NCBI GenBank assembly: GCA_034521955.1
Contig: JAXHLT010000002.1
Coordinates: 13,867 to 77,866, forward strand
From: M55B127 sp034521955
Lineage (GTDB): Bacteria > Bacillota > Halanaerobiia > Halanaerobiales > M55B127
DNA: 64,000 nucleotides
Direction: 5' to 3'
In this document: positions 9,088 through 17,928 of the stretch, piece after piece
How the letters are laid out: every line of letters begins with the position of its first letter
Numbering within the stretch: position 1 is the stretch's first letter
Notes under the pieces: model-generated
Told to the model about the DNA's origin: nothing
Seen by the model: only the letters and a program-made list of their open reading frames with translations
Database searches by the model: none
Program-made: the position numbers and the translations under genes

Positions 9088-9606
9088 ATGGGATGTGGTT
9101 GTGGATGTTCAGATGACAACTGTAATGACAAAAAAGAAGTTAAGTATATTACCTGTCCTGACTGTGGTATAAAAGCTAAAAACGTTCCACAAGATGTATT
9201 GGGTACAATGGTGAAAAAAGAACTTAAAGACCAAATAACTGATAATGAATACTATGTTTGTGAGGATCCTGGCTGTAATACAGTATATATTGATCAAATT
9301 AAACAGTCTAAATTCACTTTATAAGATTTAACAAAACCAGTTTGGTTTAAAAAAGATTCATATCCTAAGATTGCTTGTTACTGTAATCATATTACATATG
9401 ACCAGATTGAGAAAGCAGTTAAAGAAGAGGGCTTAACCAACTGGGAGGACATAATATTGAACTATAAGAAAAAGGTAGTCTCTATGTGTGAGAAGTTAAA
9501 TCCTACAGGTGAGTGTTGTACTGATAACTTTTATAAAGTAGTAAATGAAGTATTAAAAGAATTAGATAAAGGACCTGTTAGTACTTCTGAAAGTTGTTGT
9601 AGTTAA
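9088..9606 (+). pseudogene. CopZ-like Zn/2Fe-2S protein split by an in-frame TAA
   Basis: The first 78 codons (to TAA at 9322-9324) give a Cys-rich N-terminus and a zinc-ribbon pattern, CPDCGIK...CEDPGCNTVY. The same frame continues without another stop to 9606. It reads DLTKPVWFKKD, then CYCNHIT and, near the end, CEKLNPTGECC, which fits the 2Fe-2S (BFD-like) half of the clostridial CopZ-type copper chaperone family. The TAA replaces a single residue between the two domains. Either the gene is freshly inactivated, the Zn half works alone, or the stop is read through. TAA excludes selenocysteine. Confidence 0.7.
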
Positions 9607-9615
9607 AAATATTTC

Positions 9616-9644
9616 TTGACATATATATAATATTTGTGTATTAT
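9616..9644 (+). promoter_or_regulatory. sigma-A promoter of the proBAC leader
   Basis: TTGACA (9616-9621), a 17-base spacer and TATTAT (9639-9644) form a near-consensus promoter immediately upstream of the T-box leader. Transcription should start near 9651. Confidence 0.8.
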
Positions 9645-9650
9645 TATAAG

Positions 9651-9942
9651 TAATCAAAATTAAATAACAATCATTGACAGTGAACAGGAATAGTAATTAA
9701 AATGATATTTTAAGCGAGTTGGGGTTGGTGGAAGCCCAATAATATTTGTTTTAATGAACCCCGCCTGGGAGTTGGAAGCTGAAAATAGTAAGCTTTGCCG
9801 GAAGTCAACCGTTATCATGACAGGTTATCAAAGTAAGAAATTACTTTTGTAACTAACAATCGAGAGGACTATTTATTAGTCAACCAGGATGGTACCGCGA
9901 GTATACCCTCGTTCCTATTTTTACTTAGGAACGGGGTTTTTT
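9651..9942 (+). ncRNA. T-box riboswitch, proline-specific
   Basis: The leader carries the T-box core AGGATGGTACCGCG (9886-9899) and a full Stem I with the AGCGAG bulge and GGTGGAAG distal loop. The stem ATTAAAA/TTTTAAT closes the upper part. CAGG/CCTG closes an internal loop whose 3' side reads GAA-CCC (specifier CCC at 9759-9761), a proline codon. Uncharged tRNA-Pro should stabilise the antiterminator and let transcription enter proB. This agrees with the downstream proBAC genes and with known proline T-boxes in Bacillus. Confidence 0.92.
9906..9942 (+). terminator. T-box-controlled intrinsic terminator
   Basis: CCTCGTTCCTA pairs with TAGGAACGGGG and is followed by TTTTTT. The 5' arm overlaps the region that would pair with the T-box sequence in the antiterminator form, which is the expected mutually exclusive arrangement. 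Confidence 0.88.
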
Positions 9943-9973
9943 AATTTTAATATATAAATTTGGAGGTGATACT

Positions 9974-10804
9974 TTGAAAGATAGTAAATTTTCTCGAATT
10001 GTAATCAAAATAGGAACCAGCTGTTTAACACATCAGAATGGAAAATTAAACTATACAGCAATCGAACACTACATAAGACAGTTAGTTGATCTAAAGAACA
10101 AGGGAAAAGAGATACTTTTAGTGACATCTGGAGCAGTTGGGGCTGGAATGGGTGAACTAAAACTTGAAATGCCTGTTAATATGGCAGAAAAACAGGGGAT
10201 GGCAGCTGTAGGACAGGGACTATTAATATCATTTTACAACAAAATTTTAAGACAGTTCGGTGAACTAGGAGGTCAGGTTCTACTTACATCAAATGACATA
10301 AAAGAGTATAATCGGTCAAATAATATCTATAATACCTTAGAAGTACTCATCAAAAATGGAATTATACCCATTATCAATGAAAACGATACGGTAGCTATTG
10401 ATGAAATAAAGTTTGGTGATAATGATACATTATCTGCCCGGGTAGCCAATTTAATAAATGCAGATCTATTAATAATACTAACAGATGTTGAAGGACTATA
10501 TAATAAAGTACCATGCAGAGCAGATGATGACCTTCAGTTAATTAACAAGGTAGATAATATAACTGATGAAATAAAAGAATGTGCTGGTGGTCAGGGAAGT
10601 ATTGTAGGAACTGGGGGAATGAAGACCAAACTTGAAGCAGCTAAAATTGTAAATGACAATAATATTCCTATGGTAATCGGGCCAGCATATAAGGACAATG
10701 TAATTACACAAATAGTTGATATGTTGGAATTAAAAAAAGAATATAACATTGGTACAACCTTTTTACCTAAAGATTGTAATTGTAAAAAAGAAGAGATCAA
10801 ATAA
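9974..10804 (+). CDS. proB: glutamate 5-kinase
   Basis: This 276-residue amino-acid-kinase fold enzyme makes gamma-glutamyl phosphate from glutamate, the first step of proline synthesis. Visible motifs are VIKIGTSCLT (about 10-19), TSGAVGAGMGE (about 51-61), INENDTVAIDE (about 133-143) and GTGGMKTKLEAAK (about 212-224). It stops after the kinase domain and lacks the C-terminal PUA domain of the E. coli and Bacillus enzymes, as in many clostridia. The TTG start sits four bases after GGAGGTGAT. Expression is governed by the T-box upstream. Confidence 0.93.
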   Translation: MKDSKFSRIVIKIGTSCLTHQNGKLNYTAIEHYIRQLVDLKNKGKEILLVTSGAVGAGMGELKLEMPVNMAEKQGMAAVGQGLLISFYNKILRQFGELGGQVLLTSNDIKEYNRSNNIYNTLEVLIKNGIIPIINENDTVAIDEIKFGDNDTLSARVANLINADLLIILTDVEGLYNKVPCRADDDLQLINKVDNITDEIKECAGGQGSIVGTGGMKTKLEAAKIVNDNNIPMVIGPAYKDNVITQIVDMLELKKEYNIGTTFLPKDCNCKKEEIK

Positions 10805-10823
10805 AAACAAGGGGGATACAATA

Positions 10824-12080
10824 ATGAGTATTAGAGAAGAGATTATAAAGCAGGCAAAACTTGCAAAAAAAGCATCTTACAAACTATCAAATATTACGAC
10901 TGATGATAAAAATAGAGCATTAATGATGGTTGCTGAAGGTCTTGAGAATAATACAGAAATGATTTTAAAAGAAAATGAAAAGGATTTAAAAAAAGCCAAA
11001 GAAGAGAATATGTCAAAGGCTTTTATAGACAGATTAAGTTTAAGCAGACAAAGAATAGAACAAATGGCACAGGGAGTAAGAGAAGTTGCTGACTTAGATG
11101 ATCCGGTTGGAGATATTATTGAGATGAAAAAAAGACCTAATGGGCTTAAAATAGGGAAAATGAGAGTACCAATTGGTGTTATTGGGATAATCTATGAAGC
11201 ACGACCAAATGTAACAGTTGATGCAGCAGCACTTTGTTTAAAATCAGGCAATTCAGTTATTCTAAGAGGTGGATCAAGTGCAATTAATTCTAATAAAGTC
11301 TTAGAAAAAATTATAAATAAAAACTTAATTAAGGCTGGTTTTCCCGAAGGTAGTGTACAACTGATTCAAACAACAGACAGACAAGCCGTTAAAGAATTAA
11401 TGTCTTTAAATCAATATCTTGATCTATTAATACCACGTGGTGGTGCCAAACTAATTAATAGGGTTGTAAATGAATCTAAAATTCCTGTTATCCAGACCGG
11501 TGTAGGAAACTGTCATATTTTTGTTGATAAAACAGCTGATCTTAAAAATGCAGTTAATATTATTGTTAATGCAAAAACAACCAGGCCTGCTGTGTGTAAT
11601 GCAGCTGAGAGTTTATTAGTCCATCAGGATATTGCCAAAAACTTTATACCTATGATAGCTGAGGTATTAAATGATTTAGATGTAGAAATCAGGGGAGATA
11701 AAAAAGCTGTCGAATTAGCTGGTAATATAAAAGAAGCTAATTCATCTGACTGGGGAAAAGAGTATCTAGATTACATCATATCTTTAAAAACGGTTAAAGA
11801 TGTAGAACAAGCCATCAATCATATCAATAAGTATGGTACAAAACATTCTGAGGCAATTTTAACTGATAATTATTCTAACAGTCAGAAGTTTTTAAATGAA
11901 GTTGATGCAGCAGCAGTATATGTTAATGCTTCAACTAGATTTACAGATGGTGGACAGTTTGGAATGGGAGCAGAAATCGGGATCAGCACACAGAAGATGC
12001 ATGCTAGAGGTCCAATGGGTTTAAAAGAATTAACAACAAGCAAGTATGTCATTTATGGTCAAGGACAAATAAGGGAGTAG
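10824..12080 (+). CDS. proA: glutamate-5-semialdehyde dehydrogenase (gamma-glutamyl phosphate reductase)
   Basis: This 418-residue aldehyde-dehydrogenase-fold enzyme reduces gamma-glutamyl phosphate with NADPH to the semialdehyde. Motifs include GVIGIIYEARPNVTVDAAALC, the catalytic-Cys region TRPAVCNAAESLL and the C-terminal GAEIGISTQKMHARGPMGL. ATG 10824 follows GGGGGA; longer in-frame starts would overlap proB and have no site. The gene lies 19 bases from proB and 10 from proC, so the three form one operon. Confidence 0.93.
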   Translation: MSIREEIIKQAKLAKKASYKLSNITTDDKNRALMMVAEGLENNTEMILKENEKDLKKAKEENMSKAFIDRLSLSRQRIEQMAQGVREVADLDDPVGDIIEMKKRPNGLKIGKMRVPIGVIGIIYEARPNVTVDAAALCLKSGNSVILRGGSSAINSNKVLEKIINKNLIKAGFPEGSVQLIQTTDRQAVKELMSLNQYLDLLIPRGGAKLINRVVNESKIPVIQTGVGNCHIFVDKTADLKNAVNIIVNAKTTRPAVCNAAESLLVHQDIAKNFIPMIAEVLNDLDVEIRGDKKAVELAGNIKEANSSDWGKEYLDYIISLKTVKDVEQAINHINKYGTKHSEAILTDNYSNSQKFLNEVDAAAVYVNASTRFTDGGQFGMGAEIGISTQKMHARGPMGLKELTTSKYVIYGQGQIRE

Positions 12081-12090
12081 GTGAGAATTA

Positions 12091-12894
12091 ATGAAACTGT
12101 GTATTATTGGATTAGGTAAAATAGGTACAGCTATGGTACAGGGAATATTAAATTCCGGTCTTTATACCACTAATGAAATAATTGGTTGTGATATAAATGT
12201 TAAAAAGAGTAAAAACAATGATGAATACAGCGGTATTGAAACAACTAATGATAATATAAAAGGTGTTAAAAGAGCAGATGCAGTCCTTTTAGCAGTTAAA
12301 CCTCAGGTGATCGACCATGTACTAGAAGAGATCAGCGAGGATGTAAAGGGTAAGTTAGTAATCTCAATAGCTGCTGGGATCAGCAACTCACACCTTAAAG
12401 AAAAACTACCTCTTGATGTAAGAACAATTCGTGTAATGCCAAATACACCTGTCTTAGTTAAGTCAGGCATATCAGCGGTAGCTGCGGGAAGAAATGCAAC
12501 TAAAACAGATGTAAAATTAGTTAACAAAATATTTTCAGGTGTTGGAGAAGTAGTAGAAGTTGAAGAAAACTTAATGGATGCAATAACAGGATTAAGTGGT
12601 AGTGGACCTGCCTTTATTTATATTATGATAGAAGCTTTATCAGATGGAGGAGTTCTAACCGGTATTCCAAGGGAGCTTGCTATTAAATTAACTGCCCAGA
12701 CCATGTTGGGATCTGCAAAAATGGTTTTAAATACAGATAAACATCCCGGTGCATTAAAGGATATGGTAACCTCACCAGGTGGTACTTCTATAAGGGGTAT
12801 AGAAGTATTAGAAAAACATGGTGTAAGAGGTATTTTAATTGATGCAGTTAAAGAAGCAGCTTTGAGATCAAAAGAATTAAATTCAATAAAATGA
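12091..12894 (+). CDS. proC: pyrroline-5-carboxylate reductase
   Basis: This 267-residue enzyme completes proline synthesis by reducing pyrroline-5-carboxylate with NAD(P)H. The Rossmann motif IIGLGKIGTAM is at 4-14. AVKPQVI is at about 69-75. The signature GLSGSGPAFIYIMIEALSDG is followed by MVTSPGGTSIRGIEVLE. Normal family length. Having proC in the same T-box-controlled unit as proBA means all three proline steps answer to tRNA-Pro charging. Confidence 0.93.
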   Translation: MKLCIIGLGKIGTAMVQGILNSGLYTTNEIIGCDINVKKSKNNDEYSGIETTNDNIKGVKRADAVLLAVKPQVIDHVLEEISEDVKGKLVISIAAGISNSHLKEKLPLDVRTIRVMPNTPVLVKSGISAVAAGRNATKTDVKLVNKIFSGVGEVVEVEENLMDAITGLSGSGPAFIYIMIEALSDGGVLTGIPRELAIKLTAQTMLGSAKMVLNTDKHPGALKDMVTSPGGTSIRGIEVLEKHGVRGILIDAVKEAALRSKELNSIK

Positions 12895-12905
12895 TATTAA
12901 AACAA

Positions 12906-12942
12906 AAAGGTTATTTAAAGATTTTTTCTTTAAATAGCCTTT
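12906..12942 (+). terminator. terminator after proC
   Basis: A 15-bp stem (AAAGGTTATTTAAAG with CTTTAAATAGCCTTT) lies 11 bases after the proC stop and marks the end of the proline operon. The stem is A+T-rich, but it is long and perfect. Confidence 0.75.
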
Positions 12943-13045
12943 ATTTATTAAACTTATCAAATCTTAAAAAGGAAAACATTAACATATAGAGAAATAGAAA
13001 AAAGTAAGCAAAAAAATTTTATAATAAATAAATTAGGTGAAATAG

Positions 13046-13948
13046 ATGAATAAAACAAAAGGAATTATTATTATAATATTTGCAACAATGAGTTTTGGGC
13101 TAATCCCGTTATTTGCTAAAACAGCTTATGCCAATGGTTTTAATCCCTATTCGTTTAGTTTATATAGGTCATTATTTGCTTCAATTGCATTGTTTATCTT
13201 TATAAAAATATATGATATAGATTATAAAGTGACAAAGGCTCAATACTTTACTCTTTTCAAAACCAGTTTATTTGGTTTCTCTTTAATGACGTTGTTTTTA
13301 AATATGTCATTTTTGTATATGTCTACAGGATTGGCAATGACACTGCATTTCATATATCCGGTAGTGGTAATGTTAGCCTCAGTGTTCTTTTATAAAGAAA
13401 AGATTGGTTCAAAAAGAGTGATTGCATTAATTTTATCTGTTTCAGGCATATATTTTTTAATGGGATTTGGTTCATTTGAAACCATTAATATGTTGGGTTT
13501 CTGGCTAGCTTTAATTTCAGGTGTATTTTATGGTTACTATATTTTAATGGTTTCTAATAGTAATATCAAGAATTTAAATGCTTTCGTAATTACTTTTTAT
13601 CTTTCATTATTTAATATATACACACTATTGATACTTTCTTTAATAACAAATAATATTAGTTTAAACTACAATTACAAAGGATTATTAAGCACAGTATTAA
13701 TAGCACTGGTTTGTAATCTGTTTGGGATGGTGGCATTTCAAACCGGGCTTAAATACATAACTGCTACAACATCTTCAATATTAAGCACATTTGAACCTAT
13801 CACAAGTCTAATCATAGGTATAGTTGTGTTTAATGAATACTTAAAGTGGTATCATTTCGTAGGTAGTATTTTCATAATTGTATCAGTAATTATAGTTTCC
13901 TTAACAGAACAAAAGATAAAAAATACTGCAGACAAATCAAAGATATAA
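13046..13948 (+). CDS. EamA/DMT-superfamily permease
   Basis: This 300-residue, strongly hydrophobic protein has about ten membrane helices in two EamA repeats. The first repeat begins GIIIIIFATMSFGLIPLFAK and the second begins near GFWLALISGVFYGYYILM. The repeat ends ALVCNLFGMVAFQTGLKY and SSILSTFEPITSLIIGIVVF are typical of drug/metabolite exporters. The substrate cannot be inferred. It lies 15 bases before a methyltransferase gene. Confidence 0.85.
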   Translation: MNKTKGIIIIIFATMSFGLIPLFAKTAYANGFNPYSFSLYRSLFASIALFIFIKIYDIDYKVTKAQYFTLFKTSLFGFSLMTLFLNMSFLYMSTGLAMTLHFIYPVVVMLASVFFYKEKIGSKRVIALILSVSGIYFLMGFGSFETINMLGFWLALISGVFYGYYILMVSNSNIKNLNAFVITFYLSLFNIYTLLILSLITNNISLNYNYKGLLSTVLIALVCNLFGMVAFQTGLKYITATTSSILSTFEPITSLIIGIVVFNEYLKWYHFVGSIFIIVSVIIVSLTEQKIKNTADKSKI

Positions 13949-13963
13949 AGGGAGGGATATTTT

Positions 13964-14545
13964 TTGGGAGAAATTGATGAAAGCAAAATATACTTTACAG
14001 AAAAACAAATAATAGATATAGAAAAAGAAAAAGATATAAATCGCGTACTTGATATTGGTGGTGGAGGAGAATCCATTATAGCTCATCTTTATGGAGATAA
14101 AGTAATATCCATTGATTTAAGTAAAGAAGAACTACTTGAAGCAGAAGAGAACGATTCATTAAAGATTATAATGGATGCCAGAAAGATGGATTTTCTGGAC
14201 AATCAATTTGATCTGTGTACTTCATTTTTTACATTTATGTATTTAGATAAAACAGATTATGAAAAAGTGTTCAAAGAAGTAAAAAGAGTATTAAAACCAG
14301 AAGGTGTGTTCTTAATTTGGGACCTATCTATACCAGAAAAAGACAGAGAAGATAAAGATTTCTATGCAATTAATTTGGAAGTTAGATTTAATAACAAAAA
14401 AATAGATACTGCATATGGTACTTATTGGAAAGAGAATAGTCAAAAAATTAATGAATTTGTAAATTTAGCTAAAAAAAATAAACTTGAAGTCTTAAAAAAA
14501 GAAACAGACAATCATTATTTTTATTTAGAGTTAAAAAACATTTAA
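13964..14545 (+). CDS. class I SAM-dependent methyltransferase
   Basis: In this 193-residue Rossmann methyltransferase, motif I is VLDIGGGGESIIA (about 25-37). The acidic end of strand 2 is VISIDLSKEEL (about 44-54). The strand-4 region is DLCTSFFTFMYL, with VKRVLKPEGVFLIWD (about 106-120) after it. The TTG at 13964 follows GGGAGGG at good spacing. The substrate is unknown; it is the type often annotated as a UbiE-like methylase. Confidence 0.8.
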   Translation: MGEIDESKIYFTEKQIIDIEKEKDINRVLDIGGGGESIIAHLYGDKVISIDLSKEELLEAEENDSLKIIMDARKMDFLDNQFDLCTSFFTFMYLDKTDYEKVFKEVKRVLKPEGVFLIWDLSIPEKDREDKDFYAINLEVRFNNKKIDTAYGTYWKENSQKINEFVNLAKKNKLEVLKKETDNHYFYLELKNI

Positions 14546-14719
14546 AAGTTGATAGTAGTATATAATCATAAATATTTTTATCACTCCAAAAAAGAGTTAG
14601 AAGGTATATTCTTATTAAATTCAAGATAATTTATGATTTGATAAATATTCAAAAACAAAAGCAAGGTGATATAAATTACAGATTATTAAAAGATACAGGA
14701 TATATTTATATCAGGGATA

Positions 14720-15073
14720 ATGTTTACATTGGTTCAATCTTTTATAGCATATTATTTGATGATAAAGTTAAATTATAAGAGGTTATATTATTTGGTACTA
14801 ACTCTATTTTTGTATAGATTAATTCCATATATTTTAAGTATTGTTTATCCGAATCGACTTATATTGCAGGATGAAGTTAGAATGGGCAATATATTAGGGA
14901 TTAATCTATATTTAATTCCTTTAATAATCATCACAATACTATTTATCAACTGTTTTATTGCAAATAAAAAGCATAAAATTGGTTTAAACCAACATATTAA
15001 ACTATCTTTAGTTAGTATTGTTTCTTTTATTATCATAATCAAATTAAATCAAATTCTAATGTTTTCTATTTAA
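14720..15073 (+). CDS. small hypothetical membrane protein
   Basis: This 117-residue hydrophobic protein has four predicted membrane helices (about 2-18, 24-43, 59-80 and 96-115). I recognise no family, and the ribosome binding site is weak. The 174 bases upstream contain an AAGGTGAT site and a short protein-like frame ending in KVKL, so this gene may be a remnant of a longer one. It could be non-functional. Confidence 0.4.
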   Translation: MFTLVQSFIAYYLMIKLNYKRLYYLVLTLFLYRLIPYILSIVYPNRLILQDEVRMGNILGINLYLIPLIIITILFINCFIANKKHKIGLNQHIKLSLVSIVSFIIIIKLNQILMFSI

Positions 15074-15090
15074 GTGAGGAGTTGTCTTAA

Positions 15091-15493
15091 ATAATACAGA
15101 GCAATGCAAAAAATGCAGAAAAATACTTAAACAAACTTGATGAAGAAAAACGAAATGTAATATCTAAAATAAGAGATATAATCTTAGAAAACCTGCCTGA
15201 AGGATATAAAGAAAGTATGAATTGGAGTATGATAAGCTATGGAGTTCCTTTAACTAGATATCCAGATACTTATAATGATAAACCCTTAATGTTTGCAGGC
15301 TTAGCTGCTCAGAAAAACCACTATTCTTTGTATTTAACTCCAGTTTATCAAAGTGAAGCACTCAAACGCTGGCTATTAAAACAGTTTGAAAAAGAAAAAA
15401 ATTGATGATCTGCCTTTAAAAGCAGTAGGTGAATTGATAAAAAAAATAACTGTTCAAAAGTTTATAGATATCTATGAAGAGAGCAGAAAATAA
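15091..15493 (+). pseudogene. DUF1801 (YdhG/iron-chaperone-like) gene, frameshifted
   Basis: The frame reads from codons for QSNAKNAEKYLNKLDEEKR through MNWSMISYGVPL and FAGLAAQKNHYSLYL to a stop at 15405. The family's C-terminus (KIDDLPLKAVGELIKKIT) follows in the next frame to 15493. The break is in GAAAAAGAAAAAAATTG, an A-run. GTGAGGAG at about 15075 precedes it, but no ATG, GTG or TTG lies in frame at the right place, so the start is also abnormal. It resembles DUF1801 proteins, whose role is poorly defined. Confidence 0.65.
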
Positions 15494-15500
15494 TTAACCC

Positions 15501-15529
15501 TTAAAAATTCTTCTAATATTTAGTATAAT
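15501..15529 (+). promoter_or_regulatory. possible promoter of the UPF0173 hydrolase
   Basis: A perfect TATAAT (15524-15529) lies 34 bases before the next start. The -35 match is only TTAAAA at 17-base spacing. Confidence 0.45.
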
Positions 15530-15562
15530 TAAAATATAATAAAGAAAAAGGAGGTTGGTAAA

Positions 15563-16204
15563 GTGAAAATTAAATGGTGGGGACATGCTACCTTTCTCAT
15601 TACTACTTCAGATAATAAAAAGATTTTAACAGATCCATATAATGAAAAACTACCTTATAAGAAAATTACTGACAAAGCAGATTATGTTACTGTAAGTCAT
15701 GACCACTTTGATCATAATGCTGTAGATTTACTAAAAGGCAGCCCTGAAGTTATTAAAGAAAATACAGGTTTTGAAGATGACCATATTAAATTTGAAGGTA
15801 TCTCAGTTTACCATGACGATGCTCACGGAAATAAAAGAGGAGCAAACAATATATTTATAATTACTACAGATGAGTTTAAGATTGCACATTTTGGTGATTT
15901 AGGACATGAATTAGAAAAAGAACAGTTAGCAAAATTAATGGATATAGATATTCTATTAATACCTGTAGGAGGCAACTATACAATAGATGCTAAAAAAGCT
16001 AAAGAAATTGTAGATGAAATCAAACCTAAAGTTATACTCCCAATGCATTATAAAACAGATGTTTTAGACTTTCCAATAACAGGTGTTGATGAATTCTTAT
16101 CATTTTTTGATAAAGAGAGTATAGATATTATTGACGGTCCAGAAGTAGAGATAAAAGAACTTCCTTCTAAACAAAAACTATATGTTTTAGACCATGTTAG
16201 ATAG
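15563..16204 (+). CDS. UPF0173 metal-dependent hydrolase (MBL fold)
   Basis: In this 213-residue metallo-beta-lactamase-fold protein of the UPF0173/YtkL type, the N-terminus KIKWWGHATFLI is diagnostic. SHDHFDHNAV (about 46-55) is the two-metal motif. AHFGDLGHEL and PMHYKTD supply the further ligands. The GTG start follows AAGGAGG. Activity in this family is not well assigned (RNase- or lactonase-like hydrolysis has been suggested). It appears to be a single-gene unit ended by the hairpin just downstream. Confidence 0.85.
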   Translation: MKIKWWGHATFLITTSDNKKILTDPYNEKLPYKKITDKADYVTVSHDHFDHNAVDLLKGSPEVIKENTGFEDDHIKFEGISVYHDDAHGNKRGANNIFIITTDEFKIAHFGDLGHELEKEQLAKLMDIDILLIPVGGNYTIDAKKAKEIVDEIKPKVILPMHYKTDVLDFPITGVDEFLSFFDKESIDIIDGPEVEIKELPSKQKLYVLDHVR

Positions 16205-16222
16205 GTTAATTTATAATCAATC

Positions 16223-16256
16223 AAAAGGTTCCGGTTTAAAAATCCGGAACCTTTTT
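16223..16256. terminator. bidirectional terminator between the UPF0173 gene and glnA
   Basis: AAAAGGTTCCGG pairs with CCGGAACCTTTT across a short loop and has an A-run on one side and TTTTT on the other. It can therefore end both the rightward hydrolase gene and the leftward glnA. Confidence 0.85.
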
Positions 16257-16310
16257 AATAACATGACCATAATTTATTTAAATATTTTGTTTAGTAGATA
16301 AAATTTACTT

Positions 16311-17735
16311 TTAAACATCATAGTATAGTTCAAATTCCTCAGGAGTAGGATGATTATTAATGTATTCAACTTCTTTTGTTTTTTCTTCTATCCAGGTTTT
16401 AATTAGATTTTTAGAAAACACATTACCTTTCAGTAAGAAGTTATGATCATCTTTTAAAGCATTTATAGCTTGATTAAGATTTTCAGGTAAAAATTCGAGT
16501 GTGGCTTGTTCCTTTTCTGTTAAATCATATATGTTTTTATCTATAGGACCATATCCTAGTTCAATAGGATCTATATTGTTTTTAATTCCATCTAACCCAG
16601 CCATTAATAACGCAGCATAAGTTAAATAGGAGTTACCGGAAGCATCGGCCGGTCTGAATTCAAATCTCCTATCTTCAGGAGAACTGGCATAACCCGGTAT
16701 TCTGATTACCGCTGATCTATTTGCCTTTGAAAAACAGATTGCAACTGGAGCTTCATATCCATTAACCAGTCTACGGTAAGAGTTAGTTGAAGGAGCTGTA
16801 AGCCCCATTAAAGCTGGGGTGTGTTTTAAAATTCCGCCCATAAAATGCATTGCTTGTTTTGATAATCCAGCATATTGGCTATCTTTGCTATCAAAAATTG
16901 ACTGATTATCTTTAAAAAGCTGCATATGGACATGAAAGCCATTACCCGCTTCACCATAAAGTGGTTTAGGCATAAAGGTTGCAGTTTTTCCCCATTTTAC
17001 AGCAAGATTTTTTATTATATACTTAATTTTCATGGTATCATCAGCCATTTTTGCTGCTTCAGTACGTTCAGTTTCTATCTCATGCTGTCCGGGAGCACCT
17101 ACTTCATGGTGATGGTACTTAACTTGAATTCCGTTATCTTCAAGAAGAGATGATACGGCAGCTCTAAAATCACGGTCTCTATCATGAGGTGCATCTAAAT
17201 GATAACCCTTTTTATGTCTTACCTTATATCCGTCATAGTTATTTTGTGTCCATTCTGCCTGATGTGAATAGATACTAAAGCCACTTTCATGACTTTGATT
17301 ATTATAATAAACTTCATCAAATATGTAGTATTCAAACTCCGGTCCTAAGATAAGTTTGTCAGCATAATCATTTTCCTGCATGTATTCTAAAGACCTCAAT
17401 AATACATTACGGGATTCATCTTTAAATGGAATATCACCTTCAGGACTTACTTCATATATTCTACCTAAAAAAGCTAAAGTGTTTTCTTGCCAGAAAGGGT
17501 CTACAAATGCTGTTGTATAGTCGGGAATAAATACCATATCACTAGATTCTACATTTGCATATCCGTAGTTTGAACCATCAAAGCCAAAGCCCTCAGTAAA
17601 AATCTCTTTTTTTAATCTACAAGCTGGTACAGAGAGATGTTTCCAGTTACCTTTCAGCTGTGGTATTTTAAAATCAAGGGTCATAATATTGTTTTCTTCA
17701 ATATATTTTTTTAGTTCTTCAAAACTGTTAAACAT
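16311..17735 (-). CDS. glnA: glutamine synthetase, type I
   Basis: This 474-residue dodecameric-type enzyme makes glutamine from glutamate, ammonia and ATP. Motifs are GFGFDGSNYGY near residue 50, GPEFEYYIFD (about 127), KYHHHEVGAPGQHEIE (about 205), the ATP/glutamate region GNGFHVHMQLF and NRSAVIRIPGY. The length and the tail KNIYDLTEKE, which keeps the Tyr of the adenylylation loop, resemble the longer form of GSI. No adenylyltransferase is present here, so that regulation is unproven. GGGGGAATTCTTT precedes the start. It is divergent from a sigma-54 activator. Confidence 0.93.
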   Translation of the reverse strand: MFNSFEELKKYIEENNIMTLDFKIPQLKGNWKHLSVPACRLKKEIFTEGFGFDGSNYGYANVESSDMVFIPDYTTAFVDPFWQENTLAFLGRIYEVSPEGDIPFKDESRNVLLRSLEYMQENDYADKLILGPEFEYYIFDEVYYNNQSHESGFSIYSHQAEWTQNNYDGYKVRHKKGYHLDAPHDRDRDFRAAVSSLLEDNGIQVKYHHHEVGAPGQHEIETERTEAAKMADDTMKIKYIIKNLAVKWGKTATFMPKPLYGEAGNGFHVHMQLFKDNQSIFDSKDSQYAGLSKQAMHFMGGILKHTPALMGLTAPSTNSYRRLVNGYEAPVAICFSKANRSAVIRIPGYASSPEDRRFEFRPADASGNSYLTYAALLMAGLDGIKNNIDPIELGYGPIDKNIYDLTEKEQATLEFLPENLNQAINALKDDHNFLLKGNVFSKNLIKTWIEEKTKEVEYINNHPTPEEFELYYDV

Positions 17736-17863
17736 AAAGAATTCCCCCTATTAATTAATTATTATTTCCATATAATTAATAATGCATAATTTATGCCAAA
17801 AAAATTATTAAATGAACCTTATTATTAAAGGGATTAAAGCATTAATGTTTAATATATATACTA

Positions 17864-17906
17864 TATAATGGGATAATTATTTTAAAATAATATGAATATC
17901 CCATTA
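17864..17906. promoter_or_regulatory. -10 box and nested palindrome in the glnA/sigma-54-activator gap
   Basis: TATAAT lies at 17864-17869. TAATGGGATA (17866-17875) and TATCCCATTA (17897-17906) are a perfect 10-bp inverted repeat. Between them lies a 16-bp perfect palindrome, ATTATTTTAAAATAAT (17876-17891). No T-run follows, so an operator or a 5'-UTR hairpin is more likely than a terminator. It is placed to control the activator gene that starts at 17929. Confidence 0.6.
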
Positions 17907-17928
17907 ATTTGTTGAGAAGGTGATTTTT

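Noticed and set aside
9322..9324. Recoding of the internal stop as selenocysteine or pyrrolysine
   Set aside because: The stop is TAA, which is not used for either residue, and no SECIS-like hairpin is evident just after it.
16926..17153. 75-codon plus-strand frame inside glnA
   Set aside because: It is antisense to highly conserved glutamine synthetase motifs and has no ribosome binding site or homology.
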